A program made the translations under genes and the position numbers. Positions 35,033-44,504 of a DNA stretch of 64,000 nucleotides are shown here, one piece after another (the first letter of the stretch is position 1; the number at the start of each line of letters is the position of its first letter). This DNA comes from Viridilinea sp964592425 (GTDB lineage Bacteria; Chloroflexota; Chloroflexia; Chloroflexales; Chloroflexaceae): positions 1-64,000 of the forward strand of contig CAZQCG010000024.1 in assembly GCA_964592425.1 (NCBI GenBank). Reading direction: 5' to 3'. The notes beneath the pieces are model-generated. The model did no database searches. It was not told the DNA's origin and was given only the letters and a program-made list of their open reading frames with translations.

Positions 35033-35053
35033 ATTGTACAAGTATGCTACAAT
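35033..35053. promoter_or_regulatory. Divergent promoter region with inverted TACAAT boxes
   Basis: ATTGTA (35033-35038) and TACAAT (35048-35053) form a 6-bp inverted repeat around nine bases. Each arm reads TACAAT in one direction, so each can be the -10 box for one of the diverging genes; the plus-strand box also has an upstream TG (TATGCTACAAT). -35 boxes are poor. Confidence 0.45.
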
Positions 35054-35093
35054 TGTCCCCCATCCCCCATCTCTACCAAAGGAGTATACACCC

Positions 35094-35921
35094 TTGCCTA
35101 CTGACTCGCTCAGCGCGGCCTTGCGTCTACGGTATGGTGTTCAGGATCAGCCAGCCGATCCGATTGGGAGTGCTACCCTCGACCTGCTGCTGGCCCATCG
35201 TTCGGTGCGCGCCTATCGCCCTGAACCGCTGCCGGACGGCACGCTCGCAGCGATGCTGGCCGCAGCTCAGTCGGCCTCAACCTCGTCGAACCTGCAAGCC
35301 TGGAGTGTTGTGGCGGTAGAGGATCCTGAGCGCAAAGCTCGTCTCGCCCGGTTCGCCGGTGATCAGGAGCATGTCAGTGCCTGTCCCCTCTTGCTGATCT
35401 GGCTGGCCGACCTGGCCCGTCTTGAGCGTATCGCTGTGCAGCAGGCTCTGCCCTATGCTGCCCTCGACTATACCGAGATGCTGCTGCTGGGGGTGATCGA
35501 TGCGGCCCTGGCGGCGCAGAATGCGGCGGTTGCTGCCGAGTCACTTGGGCTTGGCGTGGTCTATATTGGTGCGATGCGCAACCAGCCGCTCGAAGTTGCA
35601 GCCGAGTTGCACTTGCCAGCGCGGGTCTTTGCCGCTTTCGGCATGTGTGTGGGCTGGCCCGACCCTGCCCACCCCGCAGCCGTCAAGCCGCGCCTGCCCC
35701 AGTCGGTTGTGTTGCACCGCGAGACCTACAGCACTGCCAGGGAGGAGCAGGCCGTTGCACGCTATGGTGAAGCTATGGGCCAGTTCTATGCTGAGCAGGC
35801 TATGCGCGTGCAGGGTGATTGGGCGCGCCACTCGGCAAAACGCATCGCCGGGCCGCAGAGCCTTGCCGGGCGCGATCAGCTGCGTGAGGCGCTCATCCGG
35901 CTGGGCTTTGAGTTGCGCTGA
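35094..35921 (+). CDS. Nitroreductase family FMN oxidoreductase
   Basis: A 275-residue NfsA/FRP-like flavoreductase. HRSVRAYRPEPLPDG is the standard opening with FMN-contacting Arg and Ser, followed by AAQSASTSSNLQAWSVVAVED, and AAESLGLGVVYIGAMR in the FMN-binding region. Enzymes of this group reduce nitroaromatics, quinones or flavins with NADPH. The start is taken as TTG at 35094 because AAAGGAG lies nine bases upstream; an upstream frame to 35034 would run through the promoter. It is divergent from the RpiB homologue and separated by four bases from the convergent rarA stop. Confidence 0.85.
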   Translation: MPTDSLSAALRLRYGVQDQPADPIGSATLDLLLAHRSVRAYRPEPLPDGTLAAMLAAAQSASTSSNLQAWSVVAVEDPERKARLARFAGDQEHVSACPLLLIWLADLARLERIAVQQALPYAALDYTEMLLLGVIDAALAAQNAAVAAESLGLGVVYIGAMRNQPLEVAAELHLPARVFAAFGMCVGWPDPAHPAAVKPRLPQSVVLHRETYSTAREEQAVARYGEAMGQFYAEQAMRVQGDWARHSAKRIAGPQSLAGRDQLREALIRLGFELR

Positions 35922-35925
35922 AGGC

Positions 35926-37404
35926 TCATTTGGAACGCGGCCCCGCCCGGCGCGGCGCTGGCGGCAGATCCTCCGGCCCCAGTTGTGGCTCTTCCCCAGG
36001 GGCTAACTCTTCTGCCGGGGGCGTCGGACGGGGCGGCTGCGCTCGCTGCGGCTCCGGCGCAGCCCGGCGGCGCTGCTCGCGCCAGGCCAGCCGCTGACGC
36101 ACCACCTCTTCGAAGCCACGGGCAGTCGGCTCGTAGTAGATCCGCCCTTCGAGGTTCGACGGCAGGTGGGCCTGATCTGAGCGACCGGCTTGCAGATCAT
36201 GGGCGTACTCGTAGCCTTTGCCGTAGCCCAGGCCCTGCATCAAGCGTGTTGGCGCGTTACGCAGGTGGAGGGGCACCGGTTCGTTACGCGTCTCGGCCAC
36301 ATCTTTGAGTGCGGCCCCGTAGGCCCGATAGACAGCATTGCTCTTGGGGGCCTGGCAGAGGTAGACTGCTGCCTGGGCCAGGGCCAGTTCACCCTCGGGC
36401 TGGCCGAGGAAATGGACGGTCTGCTGGGCGGCAATGACCTGGTTCAGCGCACTGGGGTCGGCCATGCCAATATCTTCGAGGGCCATACGCACCAGGCGCC
36501 TTGCAATGAAGAGGGGATCTTCGCCGCCGTCAAGCATGCGCCCAAGCCAATAGAGCGCCCCGTCGGGGTCGCTGTCGCGCACACTCTTATGCAGGGCCGA
36601 GATCGCATCGTAGTGCAACTCGCCATGTTTATCGTAGCGTGTGGCTCGCGACTGTAGCGCATCACGAATATCGGCCAGGGTGATCAGGCGTCGGTCGCCC
36701 AGGGCTGGTGGCTTGGAGAGCGCGGCAGCCTCCAGGGCATTCAGCGCGGTGCGTACATCACCGTTGGCCATATTCACAAGGTAGCCACGCGCATCGGCGG
36801 CCAGAATCACATTCAATGCGCCAAGACCGCGCTCGTGGTCGCCCAAGGCCCGGTCAACCAGTTGGCCCACCTCATCGTCACCCAGTGCCTGTAGCGTAAA
36901 GACCCGTGCCCGTGAGAGCAGGGCGCTATTCACCTCGAAGGAGGGATTCTCGGTTGTTGCACCGATCAGTACCAGCGTGCCGTCTTCGACATAGGGTAGC
37001 ACCGCATCCTGCTGGCCCTTGTTAAAGCGGTGGATCTCATCGATAAAGAGGATCGTGCGTTGTTGGTGCATCCCGAGGCGATCCTGGGCCTCCTGAATGA
37101 CCCGCCGCAGATCGGCCACTCCGGCACTCACCGCACTCAGCGGCTCAAAGTGGGCATTGGTCGTCGCGGCGATAATGCGTGCCAGGGTCGTCTTCCCACT
37201 GCCGGGTGGCCCCCAGAGAATGATCGAGAAGATCTGGTCATTGGCAATCGCACGGCGCAACAGGCGTCCCTCACCGACGATCTGTTCCTGGCCAAGATAT
37301 TCGGCGAGAGTACGCGGGCGCATGCGTGCTGCCAGGGGTGCCTGGCTCTGCAACGCCTCGCTTCGCTGACTGTCGAAGAGGCTGGGGCCACGTTTCGGAG
37401 GCAT
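35926..37404 (-). CDS. rarA: Replication-associated recombination protein A (RarA/MgsA)
   Basis: A 492-residue AAA+ ATPase of the clamp-loader group. The opening LAARMRPRTLAEYLGQEQIVG, Walker A GPPGSGKTT, Walker B LFIDEIHRFNKGQQDAVLP and sensor GATTENPSFEVN are diagnostic. The C-terminal tetramerisation region with GYGKGYEYAHD and RIYYEPTARGFE is complete. RarA acts at stalled forks with SSB and RecA. A Pro/Glu/Arg-rich extension of about 45 residues follows the conserved end and is not part of the family core. The ATG at 37404 gives the standard N terminus; a longer frame begins at 37422. Confidence 0.93.
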   Translation of the reverse strand: MPPKRGPSLFDSQRSEALQSQAPLAARMRPRTLAEYLGQEQIVGEGRLLRRAIANDQIFSIILWGPPGSGKTTLARIIAATTNAHFEPLSAVSAGVADLRRVIQEAQDRLGMHQQRTILFIDEIHRFNKGQQDAVLPYVEDGTLVLIGATTENPSFEVNSALLSRARVFTLQALGDDEVGQLVDRALGDHERGLGALNVILAADARGYLVNMANGDVRTALNALEAAALSKPPALGDRRLITLADIRDALQSRATRYDKHGELHYDAISALHKSVRDSDPDGALYWLGRMLDGGEDPLFIARRLVRMALEDIGMADPSALNQVIAAQQTVHFLGQPEGELALAQAAVYLCQAPKSNAVYRAYGAALKDVAETRNEPVPLHLRNAPTRLMQGLGYGKGYEYAHDLQAGRSDQAHLPSNLEGRIYYEPTARGFEEVVRQRLAWREQRRRAAPEPQRAQPPRPTPPAEELAPGEEPQLGPEDLPPAPRRAGPRSK

Positions 37405-37422
37405 AAGCAGACCTGTGTGCAA

Positions 37423-37828
37423 TGGCCAATCGGCAAGGCTATTGTAGCATGGTCCCCCCTAAAACCAGTACTTTGTGGTTCTATGGGTCATTGGCTTAGG
37501 GGAACAAGGGCCTATTGAGCTATGTAACTGCATCGGTTATGCTGAAGCTAACAGAAGTTTACTGCCTTACTGCAAACTAGGCTTCGGCGCATCCTCTTCA
37601 GTCTTGCTCTGCTACACCACCCCCTCCCTCCCGCTGCTACCCCTCCTTCCTCCTGCTCTGGATCTGGCTTTGGTAAGGCAGTAGCTTCTCGTAACTCGCG
37701 CATATGTATGTGGCGGCCTACCCAGGCCGCCATTCGCTTTCTGCTGGTCGGCATATCTTGTCGGCTGCGAACGGGAACGCTTTAACCGGGTGTTGCGAGC
37801 GATGGGGTGCCGCCAGGGTGATTCACAC
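37423..37828. other. Structured intergenic region upstream of rarA
   Basis: No supported gene. TACTGCCTTAC (37560-37570) and GTAAGGCAGTA (37673-37683) form a perfect 11-bp inverted repeat about 100 bases apart, extended by AGAA/TTCT outside. Between them, on the minus strand, four G tracts (37620-37643, GGGG-N7-GGG-A-GGG-A-GGGGG) fit a G-quadruplex motif. A second hairpin, GGCGGCCT-ACCC-AGGCCGCC, is at 37712-37731. The function is unknown: a structured RNA, a small repeat element or rarA leader control. Confidence 0.45.
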
Positions 37829-37858
37829 TAGACACACTGTGCAAAAGGTGTGTATAAT
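37829..37858 (+). promoter_or_regulatory. Promoter of 63-aa protein gene
   Basis: TAGACA (37829-37834) and a perfect TATAAT (37853-37858) are separated by 18 bases. The coding start is 108 bases beyond the -10 box. Confidence 0.6.
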
Positions 37859-37965
37859 GTCGATAGAGCAACAAGCGTAGCTGGCCGGCTTGCCTGGGCA
37901 GTGTTATTATCTGAACGTCCCATCTCATCTCTGTGCAGCAGCACCTATTACAAGGAGTCAGCCCT

Positions 37966-38157
37966 ATGCATAATCGTACCGAGACCCGCCGTTATAAGGC
38001 CCCGCGTTGGATCTCCACCGAGGCGGGCCAGTGGGCCTACGAGGTCAATGAGGAGTGGCGCGAGATCGCCAACCACACCTTTGGCGTGATTGAGCGCCAG
38101 CGCCTGCTCGCCGACGCCGAGCGTATGCGTCAGGAGAGTCAGCCAGCCAGTTCGTGA
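37966..38157 (+). CDS. Small conserved-looking protein (63 aa)
   Basis: A 63-residue hydrophilic protein rich in Arg, Glu and Trp (ETRRYKAPRWISTEAGQWAY), probably helical in its second half (NEEWREIANHTFGVIERQRL). The ATG at 37966 has AAGGAG at good spacing, and a consensus-like promoter lies upstream, so expression is likely. No family is recognised. A hairpin follows at 38179-38199. It stands alone. Confidence 0.65.
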   Translation: MHNRTETRRYKAPRWISTEAGQWAYEVNEEWREIANHTFGVIERQRLLADAERMRQESQPASS

Positions 38158-38178
38158 GCCACACGCGCGGCGGCAAGC

Positions 38179-38199
38179 CAGAGGGGCGCAGCCCCTCTG
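38179..38199. terminator. Hairpin between converging genes
   Basis: CAGAGGGGC (38179-38187) and GCCCCTCTG (38191-38199) form a perfect 9-bp stem around GCA. It lies between the stops of the 63-aa gene and the kinase gene. Confidence 0.6.
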
Positions 38200-38204
38200 C
38201 CCCC

Positions 38205-40040
38205 CTACTCTCCCGCCTTTACCCCTAGCACAATCCGGCTGCCCCGCTGTACCAGGTCACCGTTGAGTAGCCCAGGGCCATTCTCAATCTGGGCGCTCAC
38301 CACCTCGTCGACGCGGAAGCGATCATAGTCGATCAGCCGGTCACGCCCCTGGCGATCCACATAGACCAGCACCAGCCCGTCAGTGGCGTTGAGTATCTGT
38401 TCGGCCTGGTCACGCTGCATGCCGATCACCTCGGGGAAACGCACGACATCACCCTGGCTGATCACCAGGGTGACTACCTCGCCCTGCGGCACACGCAGGC
38501 CCGGGCTGGGGGTCTGGCGTACCACAAAGCTGCGGTCAACACTCTGGCTCGGCTCTTCAAGCAGTTGCACCCCTAGCCCAAGCGCCTGCAGCCGCTGGCT
38601 GGCCATCTCACCTGGCGAACGTACCAGGTCGGGGACTTCTACCAGGAGCGGACCCAGACTCATGGTGTAGGTGACTGGCTGGCCGGGGGTGAGGGACGTA
38701 CCAGGTGGTATGTCCTGGCTAATCACCTGGCCGAAGGCACTCTGGGTGTCGTTCAACTGCTGACGCACTGGCAGCAGTTGCAGTCCGCGCAGGGTCGTGT
38801 CGGCGGCCTCAGCGGTGTAGCCCACCAGGCTGGGCACTGCAATGCCAGCAACGACCGTCGCGGTCGGCTCCTCCGGCTGCGTTGTCGCGGTCGCCGTTGC
38901 CCGTACCGGCGTGCTGACATTGCCCCCGCTCCCGCCGCCGCCACCACCCAGGCTGCCCAGCAGGCTACCGAGGGTTCCCGAACTGACTAGATAGACCAGG
39001 CCGAGCACACTGGCCAGCACGAGCATGCCCACCAGGAAGACACCGCAGCCAAGGCCATCCTGGCGCGGCGCACGCGCCACAGCGGTGTTGCGTGGGGCGA
39101 CCGGCACCCGTCCTGTTGTCCCGCTGCCCTGCGGGCGGGCGGGCAGCGTCCCACTGAGCCCGTTGCGTGCGCTGCTGGGCGGCTGTGGGGCAAGGGCCGG
39201 GTTGATCAGTGTCTCTTGCTGGGCCAGTTGGCCATAGTTGGCCAACAACTGGGCAAACTCTTGCGCATCACGCGGGCGTTGAGCCGGATCTTTGGCCAGG
39301 GCGCGCAAGACCAGCGCCTCAAGCCCGGCTGGAATGGCCGGGTTCAGGCGGCGTGGCGGGGTAGGGGCCTCGCTCACATGCTTCATCGCAATCGCCACGG
39401 CACCGTCACCGCTGAAGGGTAGCCGTCCGGTAAGCATCTCATAGAGCACGATGCCTAGCGCATAGACATCCGACTGGGGCGTGGCTGGACGGCCCTGAGC
39501 CTGCTCCGGCGAGAGGTATTCGACCGTGCCGAAGGAGATGCCCGTCTCGGTGAGGGCCGTCGAGAGGTGGCTCTTGGCTACCCCGAAGTCGGTCACACGG
39601 GCCTGGCCGTCGGGCGTCACGATCACATTCTGCGGCTTGATGTCGCGGTGAACCATACCGGCGCGGTGTGCGGCATAGAGCCCGCGGGCGATCTGCTCGG
39701 CCAGGTTCACCGCCCGCTGAATCGGTAGCGGCCCCTCACGATTGATGATCGTCTTCAGGTCGGTGCCGTCCACATACTCCATGACGATGTAGTGAATATC
39801 ATCGTCATGGCCGACATCATAGATGTCAACAATGTTCGGGTGGGCCAGCATCGCCGCCGCCTGGGCCTCGTGGCGAAAACGCTCCAGAAAATCGGGCTCA
39901 TGCAAAAAATGGGCATGGGGGATCTTGATCGCCACCCGCCGGTTTAGCCGCCGATCAAGACCGGCGTAGATGCGCGCCATGCCGCCTTCACCGATCTTCC
40001 GTTCAAGTTCGTAACGCCCGTCGAGGACTTTCTTTTGCAT
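38205..40040 (-). CDS. Serine/threonine protein kinase with PASTA domains (PknB-like)
   Basis: A 611-residue receptor kinase. The kinase domain (about 8-270) has the Gly loop GEGGMARIY, the Lys in VAIKIPH, HRDIKPQNV and DFG (TDFGVAK), and SPEQA in the activation segment, so it is catalytically intact. A cytoplasmic Pro/Ser-rich linker leads to one membrane segment (about 343-363) and an extracytoplasmic part with a Gly stretch and three PASTA repeats (VPSLVGYTAEAA, VPDLVRSPGEMA, FPEVIGMQRDQA). PASTA domains bind peptidoglycan fragments, so the protein probably senses wall precursors or growth. It lies 14 bases downstream of the nuclease gene in the same direction. Confidence 0.93.
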   Translation of the reverse strand: MQKKVLDGRYELERKIGEGGMARIYAGLDRRLNRRVAIKIPHAHFLHEPDFLERFRHEAQAAAMLAHPNIVDIYDVGHDDDIHYIVMEYVDGTDLKTIINREGPLPIQRAVNLAEQIARGLYAAHRAGMVHRDIKPQNVIVTPDGQARVTDFGVAKSHLSTALTETGISFGTVEYLSPEQAQGRPATPQSDVYALGIVLYEMLTGRLPFSGDGAVAIAMKHVSEAPTPPRRLNPAIPAGLEALVLRALAKDPAQRPRDAQEFAQLLANYGQLAQQETLINPALAPQPPSSARNGLSGTLPARPQGSGTTGRVPVAPRNTAVARAPRQDGLGCGVFLVGMLVLASVLGLVYLVSSGTLGSLLGSLGGGGGGSGGNVSTPVRATATATTQPEEPTATVVAGIAVPSLVGYTAEAADTTLRGLQLLPVRQQLNDTQSAFGQVISQDIPPGTSLTPGQPVTYTMSLGPLLVEVPDLVRSPGEMASQRLQALGLGVQLLEEPSQSVDRSFVVRQTPSPGLRVPQGEVVTLVISQGDVVRFPEVIGMQRDQAEQILNATDGLVLVYVDRQGRDRLIDYDRFRVDEVVSAQIENGPGLLNGDLVQRGSRIVLGVKAGE

Positions 40041-40054
40041 AGCATACGGCAGAT

Positions 40055-40564
40055 CTATTGCATCAACACCTGCAGGTCTGACGTGGGTGCAGCCAGCGGT
40101 GTTCCATCAAGCAGTGCTTCCAGCATGGCCAGGTTGACCACATCCTCGTAATTGTAGGTAAGCAGGGTTTGCAGGGCCTGCTCGTCGGCAGCATACTCAT
40201 AGCGCTGCCAGAGGCGCGGGGCATCCCATCCGCTGATACCGACCGTTGAACGGGCGATGCCCAGGCGCTGCTCAACGATCTTCAGGCCACCGCGCAGGCC
40301 ATGCTTCCGGCAGACATAGAGCAGGTCACGATGGGCAAATTCGGCCTTCAGATCAGCCAGGAGCCGTTTGCGGATCACCGGCAGGTCAAAGCTGCTGCCG
40401 TTGAAGGTCACCAGGGTGCTTACCCCTTCCAGACTTGCGTAGAGGTTCAGGTCGTTGACGCCCCCTCCGACGAGTTGGATGGTGCCGCGATCCTGGCGAT
40501 AGATGCCGATCACACTGATGCCGCCACTGAAGCTGGTCTCAATATCCAGATAGGCGTGCAGCAT
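40055..40564 (-). CDS. RNase H-like exonuclease domain protein (YprB-like)
   Basis: A 169-residue protein of the DnaQ-like fold (RNase_H_2/YprB). Acidic motifs are visible: YLDIETSF (ExoI, Asp and Glu), TFNGSSFDLPVI (ExoII) and YNYEDVVNLAML (ExoIII Asp). The protein is the isolated nuclease domain; longer YprB proteins add a TPR region that is absent here. It probably trims DNA or RNA 3' ends. It precedes the PASTA kinase by 14 bases and is divergent from the large surface protein. Confidence 0.8.
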   Translation of the reverse strand: MLHAYLDIETSFSGGISVIGIYRQDRGTIQLVGGGVNDLNLYASLEGVSTLVTFNGSSFDLPVIRKRLLADLKAEFAHRDLLYVCRKHGLRGGLKIVEQRLGIARSTVGISGWDAPRLWQRYEYAADEQALQTLLTYNYEDVVNLAMLEALLDGTPLAAPTSDLQVLMQ

Positions 40565-40734
40565 AGGCGCTTCCTGCTCGTCTTGCAGCCTCAGGCATTA
40601 TGGCACTATGGCGTTGCGGCGTCAATGGGATGCGGCGTCTGGGGGCAGTTAGATCTGGTTCGCCTGCGGATACACTTTCTTGTTACGATAGGAGCCTGTG
40701 ATGATCGATCAACACATATGCTGAGGAGTGTTTC

Positions 40735-43700
40735 ATGTACGCATTACGTATACATCGCTTTCGCCCATTGGCACTCTTGCTTATGCTTCTTCTCTTAGCC
40801 CTCTGGATTAGCCCTGCTGGCCTCCAGGCCCAGGATCCGCCGTCTGACCCGCTGGTCGAGGCACCCCCGCCCTCACCAACCCCTGACCCCTCCACCGACG
40901 AACTAACTCCCCTCAATTATCAGGGCGAAGAGTTACCCGATCTGCCTCTGCTTACGCCGGAACCTGAACTGATTGATCCAGAACCTGCGCCACCTGTTCT
41001 GCCCGAGGGCTACCAGCCTCCGTCTGCATTGGCCGAGCTTAGCGCCACCGAGTTACTTGAACTGGGTCTCCCCAGCCAGGTGCAGGGTGACATCCAACTT
41101 GATCTGGTCGTCAGCCCTGAACGTATTCGTGCCGGGACTGATCTCACCTATACCTATATTCTGACCAATACCACCGGCGAGACCGTTAGCAACCTCTACC
41201 TTGTTGCCCGCTGGACCAACTTCAAACGGGCCAATGCCAGCAATCTCTTCCAGTATTGCAAACAGAGCAACTGCCCCCCTGTCGGTGCTCCGGACGATCT
41301 TGCTGCCGAGCTGGCGACGGATATTGCTGCGCCGACTGACACCCAGATCCTCTATCGGGTTACGGGCAGCCTGGCTCCGGGTGCCACTGGCCGCTTCAGC
41401 GTTGTCCTGGCGACCCGTACTGACCAGTATCCCCGTACCGGCCAGGCCCCCAAACGCCCGGCTGGCTCGGCCCAACTCTTCCGTACCTCTGATCGTAACC
41501 CCGTCATCAGCGAGGATACGGCCAATGCGCTCTTCATCGGCCCGGTCTTTGTGCTCTCCAAAGCACCGACAACGACAGATCCGATCTTTGTTGGTGCCGA
41601 GCAAGAATTCACCATCACACTTGGGAATGCGACGGCTGCGAGCGATATAATTGATGACCGCATCCGCAGTGATGCCACTGCTGCGACTAATATCACTCTG
41701 ACCGATGTGCTTCCCGCTGGGAGCAGTTTTATCAGCGCCGATGGCCCGGTGCAGACGGTCGAAAATCCCGAGGCTGGCCCGGTGATCTGGCTCTTCCCTG
41801 GTCCACTTGAGCCTGGCCAGAGCGTCTCGGTCAAGGTGCGTTTTGTCAAACGTGATGTACGCTCTGAGTGTGGAACACTGTCTAATAAGAGCTATAACGT
41901 TACCAGCGACGAGATACCCTTCAAAACCGGGACTACACGCTATACGATCAATGGATCGTCTTCCAGCGTCACCGTACGTACCCCACTCACTGCGTCGGTT
42001 GTGTCGATCGTACCGAGTTCACCCATCTTCGGTACCGAGGCCGTACTGACCTTCCAGGTGCAGAGCTACTGGCCACAGGCAATCAACGACCTTGAGGTCA
42101 GTTACACTATTCAGTCCAATGCCTGGTATGTACCGAGCGGTACGACCCCTGCGCCCATCGCGGCACCTGACGGCACAACGATGGGTGGGACGGTGACCTG
42201 GCGGATCAATATGCCAGCCGGGACGATCACGATTCCTTCCAGCCAGAGCTTTGTGCTGACCATTCGTGGTGACTATAGCAGTAACGGATCAGGCACACTC
42301 AGCATTGCGGTGCCTACGGGCCAGGGTGTGCCTACGGCCTGTATCAACACCGTGCGGCGGGGTGTCTCCTTCCAGCCACGTCTGGTCGCCTACAAGTTGC
42401 CCGGCCCGGAGGAGGAGACCAATGATAATGGCGATTATGCCGTGAACCGTGGCTCCCCCTTCACCTACCTCATCCGTCTGCAAAACAACGGCCTGACCGA
42501 GATGACTGATCTGATCGTCGATGATCTGCTGCCCACCACTGCTGGCGCTAATTTCACCTATGTCCCCAATTCGTCGCGGCTCAACGATGCACCCTACGAG
42601 CCTGATCCGGACGATATTGTGAATGGTGAAGATGGCTGGATCACATGGCGCAACATCAGCGTGCCGAGCCAGTCAAGCGTCGATCTCCAGTTCCAGCTCT
42701 ATGTCAACGGCTACGAGTTTCAGAACTACTGTAATAATCTGCGGATCACGGCCCTCAATAACGAGCCGGTGCGACTTGGTTCCTACCGGGTCTGCGTACG
42801 GGTTGATCCGCCGATTGTGCTGACCAAGATAGCTGACCGGGCGACGATTGACGGCAATGATAGTAACGACACCCGTGAAGTCACCTTTACCTTGACGGTG
42901 ACGAATCAGGATAGTGTGCCCTACGACCTGGCCTTCTACGATGTGGGCGACAACTTTCAGTATGTACGGATGCTCGATGATGGGCCTGCGCCAACCCAGG
43001 TGGGCAGTGCATTCACCTATGAGTGGCCGCGGATCACTCTTGCCGCCAATGGCGGGCACTACCAACTGCGCTTCGTGGCGCGCCTGGTACCCAGCCGTTG
43101 CGCCAACGACAACTATAACAATGATCTCAACTTTCGCTTCTGGCCGAGTGGCAGCAGCACCTCCTACGTTGTCCCCTCCAATCCCCTTGCTCGTGCTACG
43201 GTGCGCTACTTTTGCGGCAGCAACCTGATCAGCTATTCCAAAGCGGTCGATGCCAGCACGATCGGCCTGCGTGATCGGCACCTCTACACGATCAACATCA
43301 AGAACGAGAATGCCAGCGGTGGCTCGGCCCGTACGAACATCCAGGTTGTTGATGTCTTGCCGCCAGGCTTTAGTTATGCTGGCATGGCTTCCGGTAGTGC
43401 CGTACGCGATGAGCCTACCATCACCACCAATGGCAGCGGCCAGGTGCAACTGGCCTGGCCAGCACCAAACCTCAACCCCGCTGCTACCACCAATGTGAAG
43501 TTCTACGCCCGCTCCGGCGACATTGTCGGTAATTTCGCCAACTGGCTGCGGGTGACCGCCGACGGGATGGAGGGGGTGAAGGGCTGTACGATCTCCCCGC
43601 CAACCGATTGCTTTGTGACCCGCGCGGTCAAAGTTGAGCCGCTGGCTACCCTGGAGCCTTCGATCAACAACCCGGGTGTCTGTGCGAACCCTGCTGCCGA

Positions 43701-44466
43701 ACGCATCTACCGGCTGGCCCTCGTCAATACCAATCGTCACGCCTACAACAGCACTGTCGTCACAGTGACTTTGCCGCTCGGCTTGAGTCTAAGTCAGGCG
43801 ATCGGCTCGCTTCAGCCGACGATTGTCTCGCAGGATCAGGCTGGCACCGTCCTGCGCTGGGAAAACCTAAGCTTGCCGCAGAAACCCTCCAGCGCACCGG
43901 CAAGCCAGATCGTTCTCGATCTGCAGCTCAACATCGGCCAGGTCTGGGGGCCGTTGCAGCCGGAAGTAGAAGCCTACAGCCCTGACGGTACGTTGCCGAA
44001 GAAGGATGGCGTGCTCTCTCCCAACGTCATGCTCTGTGAACTGCCAGATCAGCCGCGCACGGCGATCGCTATTGAGGCAAGCAAGCGCCAGGTGTTTCCT
44101 GATGAAGAGTTCTACTACTTCCTCTCGGTCACCAATCCCACCACGACGCCCCTGACCCTTGATCTGCGCGACGTGCTTGATTCGCGGTTGACCTATCTCG
44201 CCTCGGCGCGAGGGCCTGCGCCGAGCGTTAGCGGTGCAACGCTCACATGGAACGACCTTGAAGTGCCTGCTCTGGCCAATGATCAGCCAGGCGTGGTCAT
44301 GCTCGTCTATAAGGTCAAAGCCACGGGTGGGCTTCCGGGCGACGAGATACCTAACCGTGCCGATGTGGACGCAAGCTCGGTAACTATGAACACGGTTTAC
44401 GCCAGCGTCAATGTCGAGATCATCGCTGCCCGGCGCAGCACCTATCTCCCCCTGACCATGCGCTAG
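40735..44466 (+). CDS. Large secreted protein with DUF11-type repeats
   Basis: A 1243-residue surface protein. A signal peptide (RPLALLLMLLLLAL, cleaved near LQAQ) is followed by an acidic Pro-rich segment (about 35-105). At least six immunoglobulin-like DUF11-type domains follow, marked by repeated TLTNVLPAG-like phrases such as ITLTDVLPAGSSFI, LIVDDLLPTTAGANF and IQVVDVLPPGFSYAG, and lines such as TYTYILTNTTGETVSNLYL. Paired Cys residues recur in the domains. The C terminus is RRSTYLPLTMR, like the end of the C25 protein at 47366. Such proteins typically form cell-surface filaments or sheath. The ATG at 40735 follows GAGGAG; a strong hairpin terminator follows the stop. Confidence 0.85.
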   Translation: MYALRIHRFRPLALLLMLLLLALWISPAGLQAQDPPSDPLVEAPPPSPTPDPSTDELTPLNYQGEELPDLPLLTPEPELIDPEPAPPVLPEGYQPPSALAELSATELLELGLPSQVQGDIQLDLVVSPERIRAGTDLTYTYILTNTTGETVSNLYLVARWTNFKRANASNLFQYCKQSNCPPVGAPDDLAAELATDIAAPTDTQILYRVTGSLAPGATGRFSVVLATRTDQYPRTGQAPKRPAGSAQLFRTSDRNPVISEDTANALFIGPVFVLSKAPTTTDPIFVGAEQEFTITLGNATAASDIIDDRIRSDATAATNITLTDVLPAGSSFISADGPVQTVENPEAGPVIWLFPGPLEPGQSVSVKVRFVKRDVRSECGTLSNKSYNVTSDEIPFKTGTTRYTINGSSSSVTVRTPLTASVVSIVPSSPIFGTEAVLTFQVQSYWPQAINDLEVSYTIQSNAWYVPSGTTPAPIAAPDGTTMGGTVTWRINMPAGTITIPSSQSFVLTIRGDYSSNGSGTLSIAVPTGQGVPTACINTVRRGVSFQPRLVAYKLPGPEEETNDNGDYAVNRGSPFTYLIRLQNNGLTEMTDLIVDDLLPTTAGANFTYVPNSSRLNDAPYEPDPDDIVNGEDGWITWRNISVPSQSSVDLQFQLYVNGYEFQNYCNNLRITALNNEPVRLGSYRVCVRVDPPIVLTKIADRATIDGNDSNDTREVTFTLTVTNQDSVPYDLAFYDVGDNFQYVRMLDDGPAPTQVGSAFTYEWPRITLAANGGHYQLRFVARLVPSRCANDNYNNDLNFRFWPSGSSTSYVVPSNPLARATVRYFCGSNLISYSKAVDASTIGLRDRHLYTINIKNENASGGSARTNIQVVDVLPPGFSYAGMASGSAVRDEPTITTNGSGQVQLAWPAPNLNPAATTNVKFYARSGDIVGNFANWLRVTADGMEGVKGCTISPPTDCFVTRAVKVEPLATLEPSINNPGVCANPAAERIYRLALVNTNRHAYNSTVVTVTLPLGLSLSQAIGSLQPTIVSQDQAGTVLRWENLSLPQKPSSAPASQIVLDLQLNIGQVWGPLQPEVEAYSPDGTLPKKDGVLSPNVMLCELPDQPRTAIAIEASKRQVFPDEEFYYFLSVTNPTTTPLTLDLRDVLDSRLTYLASARGPAPSVSGATLTWNDLEVPALANDQPGVVMLVYKVKATGGLPGDEIPNRADVDASSVTMNTVYASVNVEIIAARRSTYLPLTMR

Positions 44467-44470
44467 TACA

Positions 44471-44491
44471 CCATCCGAGCTATTCGGATGG
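44471..44491 (+). terminator. Terminator of surface protein gene
   Basis: CCATCCGA and TCGGATGG form a perfect 8-bp stem around GCTAT, followed by TTTG. It starts five bases after the stop. Confidence 0.75.
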
Positions 44492-44504
44492 TTTGACGGC
44501 GTTG

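Noticed and set aside
37475..37684. 69-aa frame in the structured region upstream of rarA
   Set aside because: No ribosome site, and it covers the inverted-repeat arms and the pyrimidine tract; a non-coding explanation fits better.
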